From assembly GCA_965261195.1 (NCBI GenBank), contig OZ253455.1, forward strand, positions 248,001 through 312,000: DNA of 64,000 bases. The letters run 5' to 3'. This DNA comes from Bin87 sp965261195. GTDB taxonomy: Bacteria > Chloroflexota > Dehalococcoidia > Lucifugimonadales > UBA3495. Under the pieces are notes generated by a model, which did no database searches, was not told the DNA's origin, and saw nothing but the letters and a program-made list of their open reading frames with translations. Both the position numbers and the translations under genes were made by a program. Shown piece after piece: positions 45,892 through 54,506 of this stretch. Positions within the stretch are counted from its first letter, which is position 1. Every line of letters begins with the position of its first letter.

Positions 45892-46032
45892 ATGATTTAC
45901 CTGTACGTCCGAGTTCCGGCCGGCGACGAAGGCCCGATCGCGTTCGCCTACCAGCACCACTGGACCCACATACGCGGCGTCATCTGGGCGCCCAACTCCA
46001 CGAATCCAGCCATCCGTACCCCCGCAATATAA
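45892..46032 (+). CDS. Short ORF, 46 aa
   Basis: MIYLYVRVPAGDEGPIAFAY start at 45892, stop TAA at 46030-46032 inside an AATATAAT stretch. Small, with no family; it follows tmk by 44 bp and looks coding by context only. Confidence 0.5.
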   Translation: MIYLYVRVPAGDEGPIAFAYQHHWTHIRGVIWAPNSTNPAIRTPAI

Positions 46033-46078
46033 TGTCACCCAAACACCCACCCCCGCGTACACTCGATAGGCGCCTACA

Positions 46079-46330
46079 ATGACAGCGCAGAAACAGGCCG
46101 GCAACGACTCCAAGAGAAGAGCCATACTGGATTGCCTGATGAATTACCAGCGTCACAACGGCTACTCGCCGAGCTAGCGCGAGATCCAGGAAGCGTGCCA
46201 TTTCAGCAGCACGTCCGTCGTCCACTATCACCTCAGCGCCCTCGAGCGCAGTGGCTACATCATCTGGAACCGCAGGATAGCGCGCCATCCGCGTCACTTC
46301 CGAGGGCAGGGCGGTCCGAAACCGGTCCCC
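46079..46330 (+). pseudogene. LexA-like DNA-binding domain with an in-frame amber codon
   Basis: ATG 46079. The product reads KRRAILDCLMNYQRHNGYSPS, then TAG at 46175-46177, then REIQEACHFSSTSVVHYHL and ALERSGYI in the same frame. This is the LexA winged-helix pattern (NGYPPS-x-REI ... STSTVHYHL), with the stop replacing the residue between Ser and Arg. There is no protease domain. A rho-independent terminator follows at 46363. Because TAG ends several neighbours normally, recoding is unlikely and this is probably a one-base nonsense mutation. Confidence 0.8.
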
Positions 46331-46362
46331 ACTATGACGCCCCAAAACGTCACATCCAACGG

Positions 46363-46386
46363 CCCGCCGGACACGGCGGGCTTTTT
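46363..46386 (+). terminator. Rho-independent terminator
   Basis: The stem CCCGCC and GGCGGG with loop GGACAC is followed by CTTTTTG (46363-46386). It sits after the LexA-like ORF and before the ORF at 46419, separating two transcripts. Confidence 0.82.
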
Positions 46387-46418
46387 GCTGTCCACGCCAC
46401 CGCGAGAAGGAGCCCACC

Positions 46419-46574
46419 ATGACCTGGACCATCAAAACCTATCGGAGCCTGCCCGGAGCCACGCCTGTTCGGGACGTACTCCACATCGAGGCCCCGTCCC
46501 TCACCGCAGCCATCGAACGAGCCGCCGCACTCGTCAACCTGCACCCCGGGTTCAGCATCAGCAACCTGCGCTAG
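46419..46574 (+). CDS. Small ORF, 51 aa
   Basis: MTWTIKTYRSLPGATPVRDV start, with an alternating pattern and IERAAALVNLHPG helix. Preceded by GAGAAGGAGCCC at good spacing. It resembles small DUF-type phage proteins but I cannot name one. Confidence 0.6.
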   Translation: MTWTIKTYRSLPGATPVRDVLHIEAPSLTAAIERAAALVNLHPGFSISNLR

Positions 46575-46597
46575 ACGCGCGAGGAGGCCCCCCAGCC

Positions 46598-46924
46598 ATG
46601 CCGACCGAAACACCACGCCGACACCTGGTCCAAGCCTACGTGACCGAGGTCGAGTACCGATCCATCAACCAATGCGGTCCCTACGGCCAAGCCATCCTGA
46701 CCAGCCACAACCGGTACTCCGACCAGCCGTACTCAGAGGACGACTTCGCCGCCATCTGCCGCGACGCCGTCCTCGCGGCCGGCCACATCCAGAAACTGGC
46801 CGAATACGACTACCCGGCCCTAGAGCACCGCCCCACCAGGTGGGTCCGGAACCCCGAGTTCGACGTCGCCGCCTGGAGCCAGCGCCAACCGGCGACGGCC
46901 GAAAACGTACCCGAGGCCCCGTGA
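46598..46924 (+). CDS. Hypothetical protein, 108 aa
   Basis: ATG 46598 after GAGGAGGCC. Begins MPTETPRRHLVQAYVTEVEY. Contains SDQPYSEDDFAAICRDAVLA. The stop overlaps the GTG of the macro-domain gene (GTGA), suggesting coupling. No family recognised. Confidence 0.6.
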   Translation: MPTETPRRHLVQAYVTEVEYRSINQCGPYGQAILTSHNRYSDQPYSEDDFAAICRDAVLAAGHIQKLAEYDYPALEHRPTRWVRNPEFDVAAWSQRQPATAENVPEAP

Positions 46925-47379
46925 TTGAGTACCGCACCGGCGACGTATTGGCCGCCGCCGACTGCCAGGCCCTCGTCAACCCCGTCAACTGCGTCGGCGT
47001 CATGGGACGCGGCCTCGCCCTGGCGTTCGCCCGCCGCTACCCAGAGATACTGCCCGATTACCGACGCGCCTGCCGCGACCGCGCCCTGCGGCCCGGCGTG
47101 ACCAGGATCCACCAAGTGTCACGCCAACCGACCCGCTACGTGGTCTCGTTTCCCACCAAGGATCACTGGCGGACACCCAGCCAGCTCGAGTGGATCGAGC
47201 AGGGCATGGAGAGCCTCATGCAACTGCTGGATGACCACGGCATATCGTCCGTCGCCATACCGGCCCTCGGCGCCGGCCTCGGCGGCCTCCCCTGGGCCAG
47301 CGTCAAGCCCATCATCGTACGTCACGCCGAACTCTACCCGCACGTCAGGACCGTCATCATCACGCTGCCCCGCCCGTAA
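46921..47379 (+). CDS. Macro-domain (ADP-ribose binding) protein, stop supplied by an IS
   Basis: 152 residues. IEYRTGDVLAAADCQALVNPVNCVGVMG contains the ADP-ribose-binding loop NPVNC-GVMGRGLA, and SVAIPALGAGLGGLPW the second loop. It resembles the DarG/ALC1-like macro domains that remove ADP-ribose from DNA or proteins. The IS66-like element C inserts at the last codons and its GTAAC end supplies the TAA. The original tail was LPRPA-stop, so only one residue is lost. GTG start at 46921 overlaps the previous stop. Confidence 0.88.
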   Translation: MIEYRTGDVLAAADCQALVNPVNCVGVMGRGLALAFARRYPEILPDYRRACRDRALRPGVTRIHQVSRQPTRYVVSFPTKDHWRTPSQLEWIEQGMESLMQLLDDHGISSVAIPALGAGLGGLPWASVKPIIVRHAELYPHVRTVIITLPRP

Positions 47380-48848
47380 CTGTTCAGGGTTGAGGGGAAG
47401 TGAGTAATTGTCGGCAGGCGGTGAGGGGGTTCAAGCCCTGGGCCCGCCAGGTGCCGAAGATTGAGGCCAGCGTCATCTTGGTTGCAGTGCCCTGGTTTGA
47501 GCGCGTGCCACCACTGATCTTCCGGCTGATCACCACCGGGCGCAGGCTGCGCTCGGCGGCGTTATTGTCCGGCGGCGTTTCCGGTTCGGCCACGAAGACG
47601 AAGAGCTCTTTGACGTGGCGTTCAATGCGTCGGCATAGCTTGGCCTGGGTTGCCGATGGGTCGTCGAGGAATGGCTGGCAGATGGCGAGCAGTCGTTGTT
47701 CCAGGGCCAGCTGGGTCGCCCGCCGTCGCAGCAGCGACGGGTGCGTGAAGGCCTTGGCCTGGACATAGAGACGGTGTACGGCGTCAGCCCACCGCGTCAG
47801 CCGGTCGTCATCAGGGTAGAGAGTGCGCCGGTCGTGGATGTCCCGCAGCAGGTGAGCCCAGCAGCGTTGTTTGGGACCGTCGTAGTGGTGGTAGGCGGCG
47901 TAGAAATCGCTGACCAGCACGCCGGAGAAAGCATCGCCCAGGACTTCATCCACCACCACCTTGCCACGACCCCGTCGCAGGAAGTACCGCTGGCTGGGAG
48001 TGCTGAAGGTCCAGACGTAGCCGTTGTTGCCGTTCTCCCGCCAACCGGTTTCGTCGGCATGAACCACCGGACTGCCTCGGATCCGTTCCACTATATCGGC
48101 CATCACAACGTGAGCCTGCTGAGCCACCCGCTGCGTGGCGTCCACGATGGCGCCCGTGCTGAGGCGCAGCCCATGCACGGCGCCCAGATACCACTGGATG
48201 GTGCGGAAGGGTAGCCGGGCCTCTTCCCGCAGGGCGGCAATCAGGCTCATTACATTGACCCCCAGACGCTGCCGCCCCAGCGCCACGCCGTCCAGTTGCG
48301 CCGGTGGCACACAGCGGCGTCGGCAGCCCGGGCAGACGCGGGCGATGTAAGCGTGCTCGGTAATCTGCACCGGAACTTGGGGCAAGTCAATGACTTCCCG
48401 AGTGCGCTGGGTCCAGCCGCCGGACAGCTGAGTCCCGCAGTCGGGGCACTGTTCCAACGCGTGCTCCACCCGCTGGGTGGGCGTCATGCGGGTGCGGGCA
48501 AAACCGTGGGGACGGCGCTGGCGTGGCCCTTTGGGCTGGGCCGGTTTCCGGTCGGCTTTGGGCTTCAGACCGGGCATCCGACCCGAGCCGCTGGGCTTGG
48601 CCGGCCCCTCGAATTGGCCAATCCGTTTCTCCACCCGCTCGATGATCGCCTGTTGCCGGACGATAATGGCTTGTTGCCGGACGATAATGGCTTGCTGCCG
48701 GACAATGCTGGCAATCAGGGCATCCCGGTCGGCAGTCTTGAGGTCAATTTCCGTATCCATACCCACTATATGACACAACCACCACCGGCAGCGCAAGGCT
48801 CCCAGAACCCCTATCGGCCAATCCACCTCACCAACTCTGAACAGTTAC
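47376..48848 (-). mobile_element. IS66-like element, copy C (1473 bp)
   Basis: Ends as in the other copies, with 8-bp duplication CCCCGCCC at 47368-47375 and 48849-48856. It is 21 bp longer than copy B because the coiled-coil heptad unit is present three times. Confidence 0.92.
47384..48760 (-). CDS. tnpC: IS66-family transposase, copy C (intact)
   Basis: Begins MDTEIDLKTADRDALIA, followed by three copies of the heptad VRQQAII and then the same zinc and DDE domains as copy B. It differs from copies A and B by scattered substitutions (for example PETPPDNNAAERS). The frame is complete, so it is a likely active source of transposase. Confidence 0.92.
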   Translation of the reverse strand: MDTEIDLKTADRDALIASIVRQQAIIVRQQAIIVRQQAIIERVEKRIGQFEGPAKPSGSGRMPGLKPKADRKPAQPKGPRQRRPHGFARTRMTPTQRVEHALEQCPDCGTQLSGGWTQRTREVIDLPQVPVQITEHAYIARVCPGCRRRCVPPAQLDGVALGRQRLGVNVMSLIAALREEARLPFRTIQWYLGAVHGLRLSTGAIVDATQRVAQQAHVVMADIVERIRGSPVVHADETGWRENGNNGYVWTFSTPSQRYFLRRGRGKVVVDEVLGDAFSGVLVSDFYAAYHHYDGPKQRCWAHLLRDIHDRRTLYPDDDRLTRWADAVHRLYVQAKAFTHPSLLRRRATQLALEQRLLAICQPFLDDPSATQAKLCRRIERHVKELFVFVAEPETPPDNNAAERSLRPVVISRKISGGTRSNQGTATKMTLASIFGTWRAQGLNPLTACRQLLTSPQP

Positions 48849-48905
48849 CCCCGCCCCGCCTGAGATGACCCATCCCGACCAGCTCGCTAAAATGGAGCAA
48901 TAACC

Positions 48906-49166
48906 ATGAGCAAAAGGACCCGCACCGTTACGACGGACGGCAACGCGATCATCACCGACCAGGGCCGCCTCATCACCACCAACTGGCGTAGCCTCACGCG
49001 CGGCCACGGCCGCTGCCGGGCCTACCAGGGCTACACCTGGGTCGTGCTCCGCCAGCCGCAGGGCTACCTCGCCCAGCTATCCGGCAACGGGATGCCGGCC
49101 GCGCGCCGCTACTTCCGATCCCAAGACGAAGCCATACGCTGGCTGGATGCGAAGTCCGCGACATGA
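48906..49166 (+). CDS. Hypothetical protein, 86 aa
   Basis: ATG 48906 in a GAGCAATAACC context. It has YTWVVLRQPQGYLAQLSG followed by SQDEAIRWLDAKSA. No recognised domain. It was probably downstream of the macro-domain gene before IS insertion. Confidence 0.6.
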   Translation: MSKRTRTVTTDGNAIITDQGRLITTNWRSLTRGHGRCRAYQGYTWVVLRQPQGYLAQLSGNGMPAARRYFRSQDEAIRWLDAKSAT

Positions 49167-49310
49167 CCCCGCGAAGTTTGAGCAGAACCACCCCAATGCT
49201 CCAAACCAAGACCGCTAACAATTTGTTGTGCAACGTTCGACACCGCAACTTCCAGAAGGATGACACCGCGCTACGTCCCTTCGTAGACCACTTGTGCTAC
49301 GCTTCCAACC

Positions 49311-50855
49311 ATGAGTACCAGAACCGCTGTCCTGCCCCTGGTCAACAACGCTTCCACCTCCCGCGTTGTCGGCTACCTGGCCAGCCAGCAACGGCTGGCC
49401 TATAACCACGCCGTCAATATCCTGAACCGCGAGCCCAGCATTCCCAAACGCGCAGCCAAAGGTTCCACCTTCGGCCTCAACAAACGCATCACCGCCTGGC
49501 GTAACAGCAACCCCGACCAGGCCACCGCTCCCTATCACATCCACCAGCAAGGCAGCGAGGCCGCTTTCGACGCCAACCAGCTACTCATCACCAGCCGGAT
49601 GGAACGCCTGGCAAGAATCGCCAAGGCCGTCGAGGACGACGAGCAGCCCCACCCCCGCGACATCAGGCCTCACCGCCGTACCCTGAAACACCGGTCCCGC
49701 AAGCACGGCACCCAGACCCTAACCGTCCGGGCACGTCAGTTCATCACGCCCAAAGGCCGCTACACGTTCACCATCACCGGAGTTGACCACATCTTCCGCA
49801 CCCGCCGGCCTCTGCCCGGCAACATCGCGTCCATCCAGTTCGTCGAGATTCCCGACCGCCGCCGCGCCGCCAACGCTCCACTTGAAGCCAAACTCTACGA
49901 GCTCCACATCGCCGTCGACCACGACGACCCCGAACCGGCCGACCTCGCCATCGCCACCCTCGACGACTTCCAGGGCATGGACGACGGCGTCAAGAACCAC
50001 CTCGCGTTCTCCGACGGCACTCGCTTCTCCTTCACAGAGCTTTACCCGCGCAGACGGCCTCACCTGGAGCGCCGCGTCATCCAGGGCAAGCCAAAGGGCT
50101 CCAAGCGCAGACGACGCTTCGAAGCCCAGCACCTCACCAGAAACCGGAAACGCCAAGCCGACAAGTGCCGGCAGGTCAACGCCGCCGTCATCAACCAACT
50201 GGACACCGCTAGGCCCGCCGCCATCGCAGTCGAGGCCAAGAGCGTCGTAAACCTCATGCGCTCCGCGCGCGGCAAGGGCCGTCGCCAAAAGGCCGGCCTC
50301 AACAAGGCGCTCGCCACCGTTGGTCTCGGCCAGAACCAGCAGATCCTGGTCAGCCAATCCCTCAAGAGAGGCATCCACGTAATCCCCGTCCCAGCGCCCG
50401 GCACCAGCCAGACCTGCCCGCGCTGTGGACACCGGAATCGGGAGAACCGCGAAAGCCAAGCGAGCTTCCGGTGCCGGAACTGCGGATGGACAGGACACGC
50501 CGATCACTCGGCCTCCATCATCATCCGCAACCGCGGCTTTGTCCGCACCACGGAACGTATCCACGGATACACCCCAGGTGTGGAAGTAGCCCCCACCGGG
50601 TGGCGGGAACAGCCATCCGGCCCGGGACAGCCCGCATTGCTGTCCCGGGCTCAAAGCACGCCCCAGCCGAAGCGCAACGCGACGAAGCCGTCGAGGTCCC
50701 CGAGGGAGAAACGGTCAGGGTCCGGGGCGCCAGGCCGGACTACCCAGGTCCTCGGTACCAGCAAGTCGCCAGCTGGGGCCTTGCACCCACCGAACAGCTG
50801 CGACCAATCCCTGGAAACCAGGCCAGTCCAAGGTGCACAAACACGTCTGCTATGA
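49311..50855 (+). CDS. tnpB: TnpB-like nuclease with long C-terminal extension
   Basis: 514 residues. N-terminal helices and RRXRR-like basic region are followed by the RuvC core. The Glu is in AAIAVEAKSVVNL, the zinc ribbon is CPRCGHRNRENRESQASFRC followed by CRNCGW, and the final Asp in GHADHSASIIIRN. The RuvC-I Asp is probably in ADLAIATLDDFQGMDDGV, which is less canonical than in TnpB 1. An extra 100 residues follow the domain and are low-complexity. Left and right flanks contain GTTGTGCAACGTTCG and GTTGTATAACGTCG, possible ends. Confidence 0.8.
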   Translation: MSTRTAVLPLVNNASTSRVVGYLASQQRLAYNHAVNILNREPSIPKRAAKGSTFGLNKRITAWRNSNPDQATAPYHIHQQGSEAAFDANQLLITSRMERLARIAKAVEDDEQPHPRDIRPHRRTLKHRSRKHGTQTLTVRARQFITPKGRYTFTITGVDHIFRTRRPLPGNIASIQFVEIPDRRRAANAPLEAKLYELHIAVDHDDPEPADLAIATLDDFQGMDDGVKNHLAFSDGTRFSFTELYPRRRPHLERRVIQGKPKGSKRRRRFEAQHLTRNRKRQADKCRQVNAAVINQLDTARPAAIAVEAKSVVNLMRSARGKGRRQKAGLNKALATVGLGQNQQILVSQSLKRGIHVIPVPAPGTSQTCPRCGHRNRENRESQASFRCRNCGWTGHADHSASIIIRNRGFVRTTERIHGYTPGVEVAPTGWREQPSGPGQPALLSRAQSTPQPKRNATKPSRSPREKRSGSGAPGRTTQVLGTSKSPAGALHPPNSCDQSLETRPVQGAQTRLL

Positions 50856-50882
50856 AGCATTCAACAACGTTGTATAACGTCG

Positions 50883-51086
50883 TTGAACGAATCATGGCCT
50901 AGACAGGTTCCGCACGAACGAAACATCAACGCAGCGGTCAACCTGCGCGAATTGTTGATCCTCCCTACCGACAGTGGGGTGAAGCTCCGCAACGGGAAGG
51001 CTCTGGCCGTTTGTTCTCCAAACGGTGAAACCAGTCCGAATGACCGGAGAACAGCAACGCGCCGGCTTAGGCCGGCGCAACGCTGA
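50883..51086 (+). pseudogene. TnpB 3' remnant
   Basis: NINAAVNLRELLILPTDSGV and GKALAVCSPNGETSPNDRR is the characteristic C-terminal end of IS605/IS607-type TnpB (RDLNAAxNLRN ... GETSPNDRR). Only the last domain fragment remains, next to the full-length tnpB 2, so a second TnpB element lost its 5' part here. Confidence 0.8.
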
Positions 51087-51160
51087 CTGTGAATGTCTGA
51101 TAGGTACCGCCTACCACACGTTTGTCGCAGAGAGCCAGCCGTCATCAAGGAAACCGTACC

Positions 51161-51739
51161 ATGAAAACCCGAATCGCCACCCTCGCCACCATCATCGCCC
51201 TGCTGTTCATCGTCGACTACGCCACGTCACTTCACCAACCCGTCGACGCCCAGTCCAACCACCCGCCGCCCACGTCCGGCATCCAGGCCCGAGACGGCAA
51301 CCTGCCCGGTCAATCCGTCGTGTCCTGGGCCATGGTGCCCGACGCCACCCACTACCGGGTCGGATACATCAACAGGCTTGATTACGAAGCCCTGCTGCTG
51401 GCCAACCCCAACGCCGACTGGCGTCAGACGGTGATCTTCACCGAGTTGGCGGCCAAAGACCTGATCCACTACAGCAACCGCACCGAGTTCACGGTCCAGC
51501 ACCTCGAGCCCGGCGTCCAACACTTCTTCACCGTCCTGACGAGCAGCGACGCCGACTGGGACTCCGAAACCGTATACGGCACCTTCGTCTGGCCCACCGT
51601 CATCCCCTGGATCGTGCACGTCGCTCCCGCGACCGCATCCACCATCCCCGACGGCGACCCGCCGACTCCGGACCCCACCGCGGTTCCCACCGCCCAGCCT
51701 GACCCGACGCCCAGCCCGACGGCCGTTTCAGGCCAGTAG
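51161..51739 (+). CDS. Secreted protein with fibronectin type III-like domain
   Basis: 192 residues. N-terminal signal sequence: MKTRIATLATIIALLFIVDY followed by a TS..HQPVDAQS cleavage region. The mature part has SVVSWAMVPDATHYRVGYIN and FTVQHLEPGVQHFFTVLTSS, a fibronectin III-like beta sandwich. The C-terminus is Pro/Thr-rich. It likely sits outside the cell; role unknown. ATG at 51161 was chosen for the signal sequence. Confidence 0.7.
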   Translation: MKTRIATLATIIALLFIVDYATSLHQPVDAQSNHPPPTSGIQARDGNLPGQSVVSWAMVPDATHYRVGYINRLDYEALLLANPNADWRQTVIFTELAAKDLIHYSNRTEFTVQHLEPGVQHFFTVLTSSDADWDSETVYGTFVWPTVIPWIVHVAPATASTIPDGDPPTPDPTAVPTAQPDPTPSPTAVSGQ

Positions 51740-52020
51740 AGCCGCGTTTCAACTCCGGTCCCGCCACCAGGGGCCACCCCGCCGGCTGAACGGCCGGCGC
51801 CGACGACGGGAGCCGTCCAAGACGCCCCCGGCGCCGCCAGATCAGGCCGCCGCCCGCCGAGCATCCCCCCGCACCACGCCAGGCATGTATGCCCCGCCAA
51901 TGCGCCAGGGAGGATGCCGGCCGGCATTCCCGACCCTGCTAAAACGCCACACTGAATGCTGCGTCCGATGCGACGACATCCAGCCAATACGAGCGTCATG
52001 AACGCCAAAGGAGCATACCC
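51740..52020. other. Intergenic region with a possible 33-aa ORF
   Basis: About 280 bp. A short ORF beginning MRQGGCRPAFPTLLKRHTEC and containing CCVRC lies at about 51900-51999; it could be a small zinc protein but has no SD support. The rest is GC-rich and unassigned. Confidence 0.35.
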
Positions 52021-52269
52021 ATGATTGCCGACGTGAAGAACGCCACACCGACGATCACCACCGCGACCCCGATCTACCGGACCAGGATGGGCGAGCGCGT
52101 GGAGTCGATACTCTTCGTCGACCAGCGCCCGACGCGGCCCCTCGGCATGGAAACCGCATCCTGCCTCAAGTGCCGCACTCCCTACACCTACTGGAACCAT
52201 TACCAGAACGATACGGACCTGCAGTGCATCAACTGCGGCCACTACCTCGCCACCTGGGTTCCCAAGTAG
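52021..52269 (+). CDS. Hypothetical zinc-ribbon protein, 82 aa
   Basis: MIADVKNATPTITTATPIYR start, with AAAGGAGCATACCC upstream. The C-terminal half contains CLKCRTPYTYWNHYQ and CINCGHYLATW, a four-Cys zinc ribbon. Small DNA- or RNA-binding role is possible but unknown. It precedes dnaN by 44 bp. Confidence 0.72.
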   Translation: MIADVKNATPTITTATPIYRTRMGERVESILFVDQRPTRPLGMETASCLKCRTPYTYWNHYQNDTDLQCINCGHYLATWVPK

Positions 52270-52313
52270 CGATCCAAGCCAAAGCCCCCAACTGAACAGG
52301 AGGACCAACCACG

Positions 52314-53468
52314 ATGCAACTATCATGCCAGAAACAGCCCCTCGAAGCCGCCCTCGACATCGTCGCCCCGGCCATATCCCGCACCAGCTCCATGCCCGTC
52401 ACCCAACACGTCCTGATGGAAGCGGACGGAGGCACCCTCCGGTTGGCGAGCAACAACCTGGAGACGGCCATCACCACCCAGTGCGTGGCCATGATCGAGG
52501 AAGCAGGCGGCATCACTGTACCCCACAAGACGCTCGCCGACCTGGTGAAATCCAAGCCCAACGACCAGCGGATCGACATCACGCTCCAAGGCGCCGAAGA
52601 CAACGAATCCGTCCTGCTCGTCTCGTCGGGCCGCTCCGTCACCCACATCAACGGCGCCGCCGCCGCCGACTTCCCGCCGCCCATCGCAGTCAAGGAAAGC
52701 CACCGGGTGGAGATCAGCCCCGCCGACCTCAGCCGGGCGATCGGCCTCGTGTCCCCGTCGACCGCCAAGGACAACAGCCGACCCGTCCTGCAGGGCATCT
52801 ACATACGGTTCGAGCCCGAACATCTGACGATGGCGGCCGCCGACGGCTTCCGCCTCTCCGTGTTCCGACAGCAGGCGCCGCTCACCATCGAGGACGCGAT
52901 CTCGGCCATCGTACCCGTCACCACCATGCGGACCATCGCACGCCTCACGCGGGGCCTGACCAAGCCCGTCAAGATCTCGATCGCCCTCGACGGCTCCAGC
53001 GTCCTGTTCGAGACGGAGACCGCCCAGATCCGCAGCCAGCTGATCGCCGGCGCATACCCGAACTGGGAACAACTCGTCCCCGAAAGACACGAGACGTCAG
53101 CGCGCATCGCGGCCAAGGACTTCCAGCAGATCTGCCGCACCGCCGAGATCTTCGACATGAAGGAGAGCACCAACATGATCCGCCTCCTGCTCAAAACGGC
53201 CGACGGAGAGGCACAGCTTCAGAACGAGATCGTGGCCTCGTCCAGCAACGAGCAGGTCGGCCAATACGTGGAGGCCATCAGCGCCGAGATCGATGGACCG
53301 GACAACAAGATCGCGTTCAACAACCGCTACCTGCGCGAGCTGGCGTCCATCCTCCCGACCGGCGACATCCGGATCGAGGTCAAGAACGAGTCCTCACCCG
53401 CCCTGTTCACGCTGGCGGACTCCGACGAATTTCTCCAGGTGATAATGCCAATGTACACCCAGTGGTGA
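52314..53468 (+). CDS. dnaN: DNA polymerase III beta sliding clamp
   Basis: 384 residues, the usual length. Three clamp repeats can be followed: MQLSCQKQPLEAALDIVAPA with HVLMEADGG; EISPADLSRAIGLVSPSTAKDN with VLQGIYIRF; and FQQICRTAEIF with the C-terminus LADSDEFLQVIMPMY. It encircles DNA and tethers DnaE. RBS AGGAGGACC precedes the ATG. With dnaE 30 kb upstream it completes a core replicase on this element. Confidence 0.95.
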   Translation: MQLSCQKQPLEAALDIVAPAISRTSSMPVTQHVLMEADGGTLRLASNNLETAITTQCVAMIEEAGGITVPHKTLADLVKSKPNDQRIDITLQGAEDNESVLLVSSGRSVTHINGAAAADFPPPIAVKESHRVEISPADLSRAIGLVSPSTAKDNSRPVLQGIYIRFEPEHLTMAAADGFRLSVFRQQAPLTIEDAISAIVPVTTMRTIARLTRGLTKPVKISIALDGSSVLFETETAQIRSQLIAGAYPNWEQLVPERHETSARIAAKDFQQICRTAEIFDMKESTNMIRLLLKTADGEAQLQNEIVASSSNEQVGQYVEAISAEIDGPDNKIAFNNRYLRELASILPTGDIRIEVKNESSPALFTLADSDEFLQVIMPMYTQW

Positions 53469-53549
53469 CCCAAGACGACCTCCTGGCCGGTCCGCCACAG
53501 TAGCCGGCAAGCAGTTTAGCCGCACCACAGACCGCAGGCCGAGACATCC

Positions 53550-54506
53550 ATGCGCGCAGACTACCACATCATGCTCGGCAACGTCATGGACATCCTGCCC
53601 ACCCTGCCGGCCGCCAGCATCGACTGCGCCGTCACGTCGCCGCCCTACTACGGAATGCGCGACTACAGCGCCCCGCCCTCCGTCTGGGACCAACCGGGCG
53701 AATGCGACCACCACTGGTCGCAGCCATTGCCGGGTCAGTCCCGCTTCTGCAAACGCTGCGACGCCTGGCTGGGATCACTTGGGCTGGAACCAACCCCACA
53801 GCTATACGTCCGCCACCTGGACGCCGTCTTCCAGGAAGTGCGCCGCGTGTTGACCCGCGACGGCACCCTATGGCTCAACCTCGGCGACTCCTATACCGGC
53901 AGCGGCAAGGGCAAGGGTTCGGGCCGCAACAAGTACACCAACACCGGCCGCGGCAAGGCCACCCCAGGCGAGCGCCTCTACGGACCACCCACCCCCATCC
54001 CGCCGGGCCTACGCCGGAAGAACCTGCTCGGCATACCGTGGCGCACCGCGTTTGCCCTCCAGGATAACGGGTGGATCCTGCGCTCAGACGTCATCTGGCA
54101 ACGCCCCAACACCCCGCCGGAGAGCGTCAAGGACCGGCCCACCGGCGAGCACGAGTACCTGTTCATGCTCACCAAACAACCCATGTACCACTACGACGCG
54201 GACGCCATCGCGGAACCCACCACGTCCGGCAAGGGCTACCGGAACAAGCGCTCCGTATGGCGCATCAACAACCGGCCCTACGCCGGCGACCACCCCGCCT
54301 CTTTCCCGGTCGAACTGCCCGAGACCTGCCTGCTCGCCTCCTGTCCGCCCGACGGCACCGTCCTTGATCCCTTCTGCGGCAGCGCCGCCACCGGTGTCGC
54401 CGCCCTCCGCAACGGCCGCCGTTTCATCGGCGTCGAGGTCAACCCACGATACGAGAGACTGGCCCATCGCCGCATCCGGGAGTCCCTGGCCCACGCCAAC
54501 ACATGA
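53550..54506 (+). CDS. DNA methyltransferase (SPPY-type, N4C/N6A)
   Basis: 318 residues. TSPPYYGMRDY (about residue 33) is the catalytic motif IV, and DPFCGSAATGVAAL (about 272) is the AdoMet-binding FxGxG-like motif, so motif order is IV before I, the beta class. A CDHHW and CKRC zinc-like insert (about 51-73) lies between. No restriction enzyme is adjacent, so it is likely an orphan modification enzyme protecting the element or acting in regulation. Confidence 0.92.
   Translation: MRADYHIMLGNVMDILPTLPAASIDCAVTSPPYYGMRDYSAPPSVWDQPGECDHHWSQPLPGQSRFCKRCDAWLGSLGLEPTPQLYVRHLDAVFQEVRRVLTRDGTLWLNLGDSYTGSGKGKGSGRNKYTNTGRGKATPGERLYGPPTPIPPGLRRKNLLGIPWRTAFALQDNGWILRSDVIWQRPNTPPESVKDRPTGEHEYLFMLTKQPMYHYDADAIAEPTTSGKGYRNKRSVWRINNRPYAGDHPASFPVELPETCLLASCPPDGTVLDPFCGSAATGVAALRNGRRFIGVEVNPRYERLAHRRIRESLAHANT

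Noticed and set aside
46175..46177. Possible TAG recoding as a sense codon
   Set aside because: TAG ends nrdJ, the UvrD-type helicase gene, dnaE and the Rad52-like gene, so TAG is a true stop in this DNA; the LexA-like case is best read as a single mutation.
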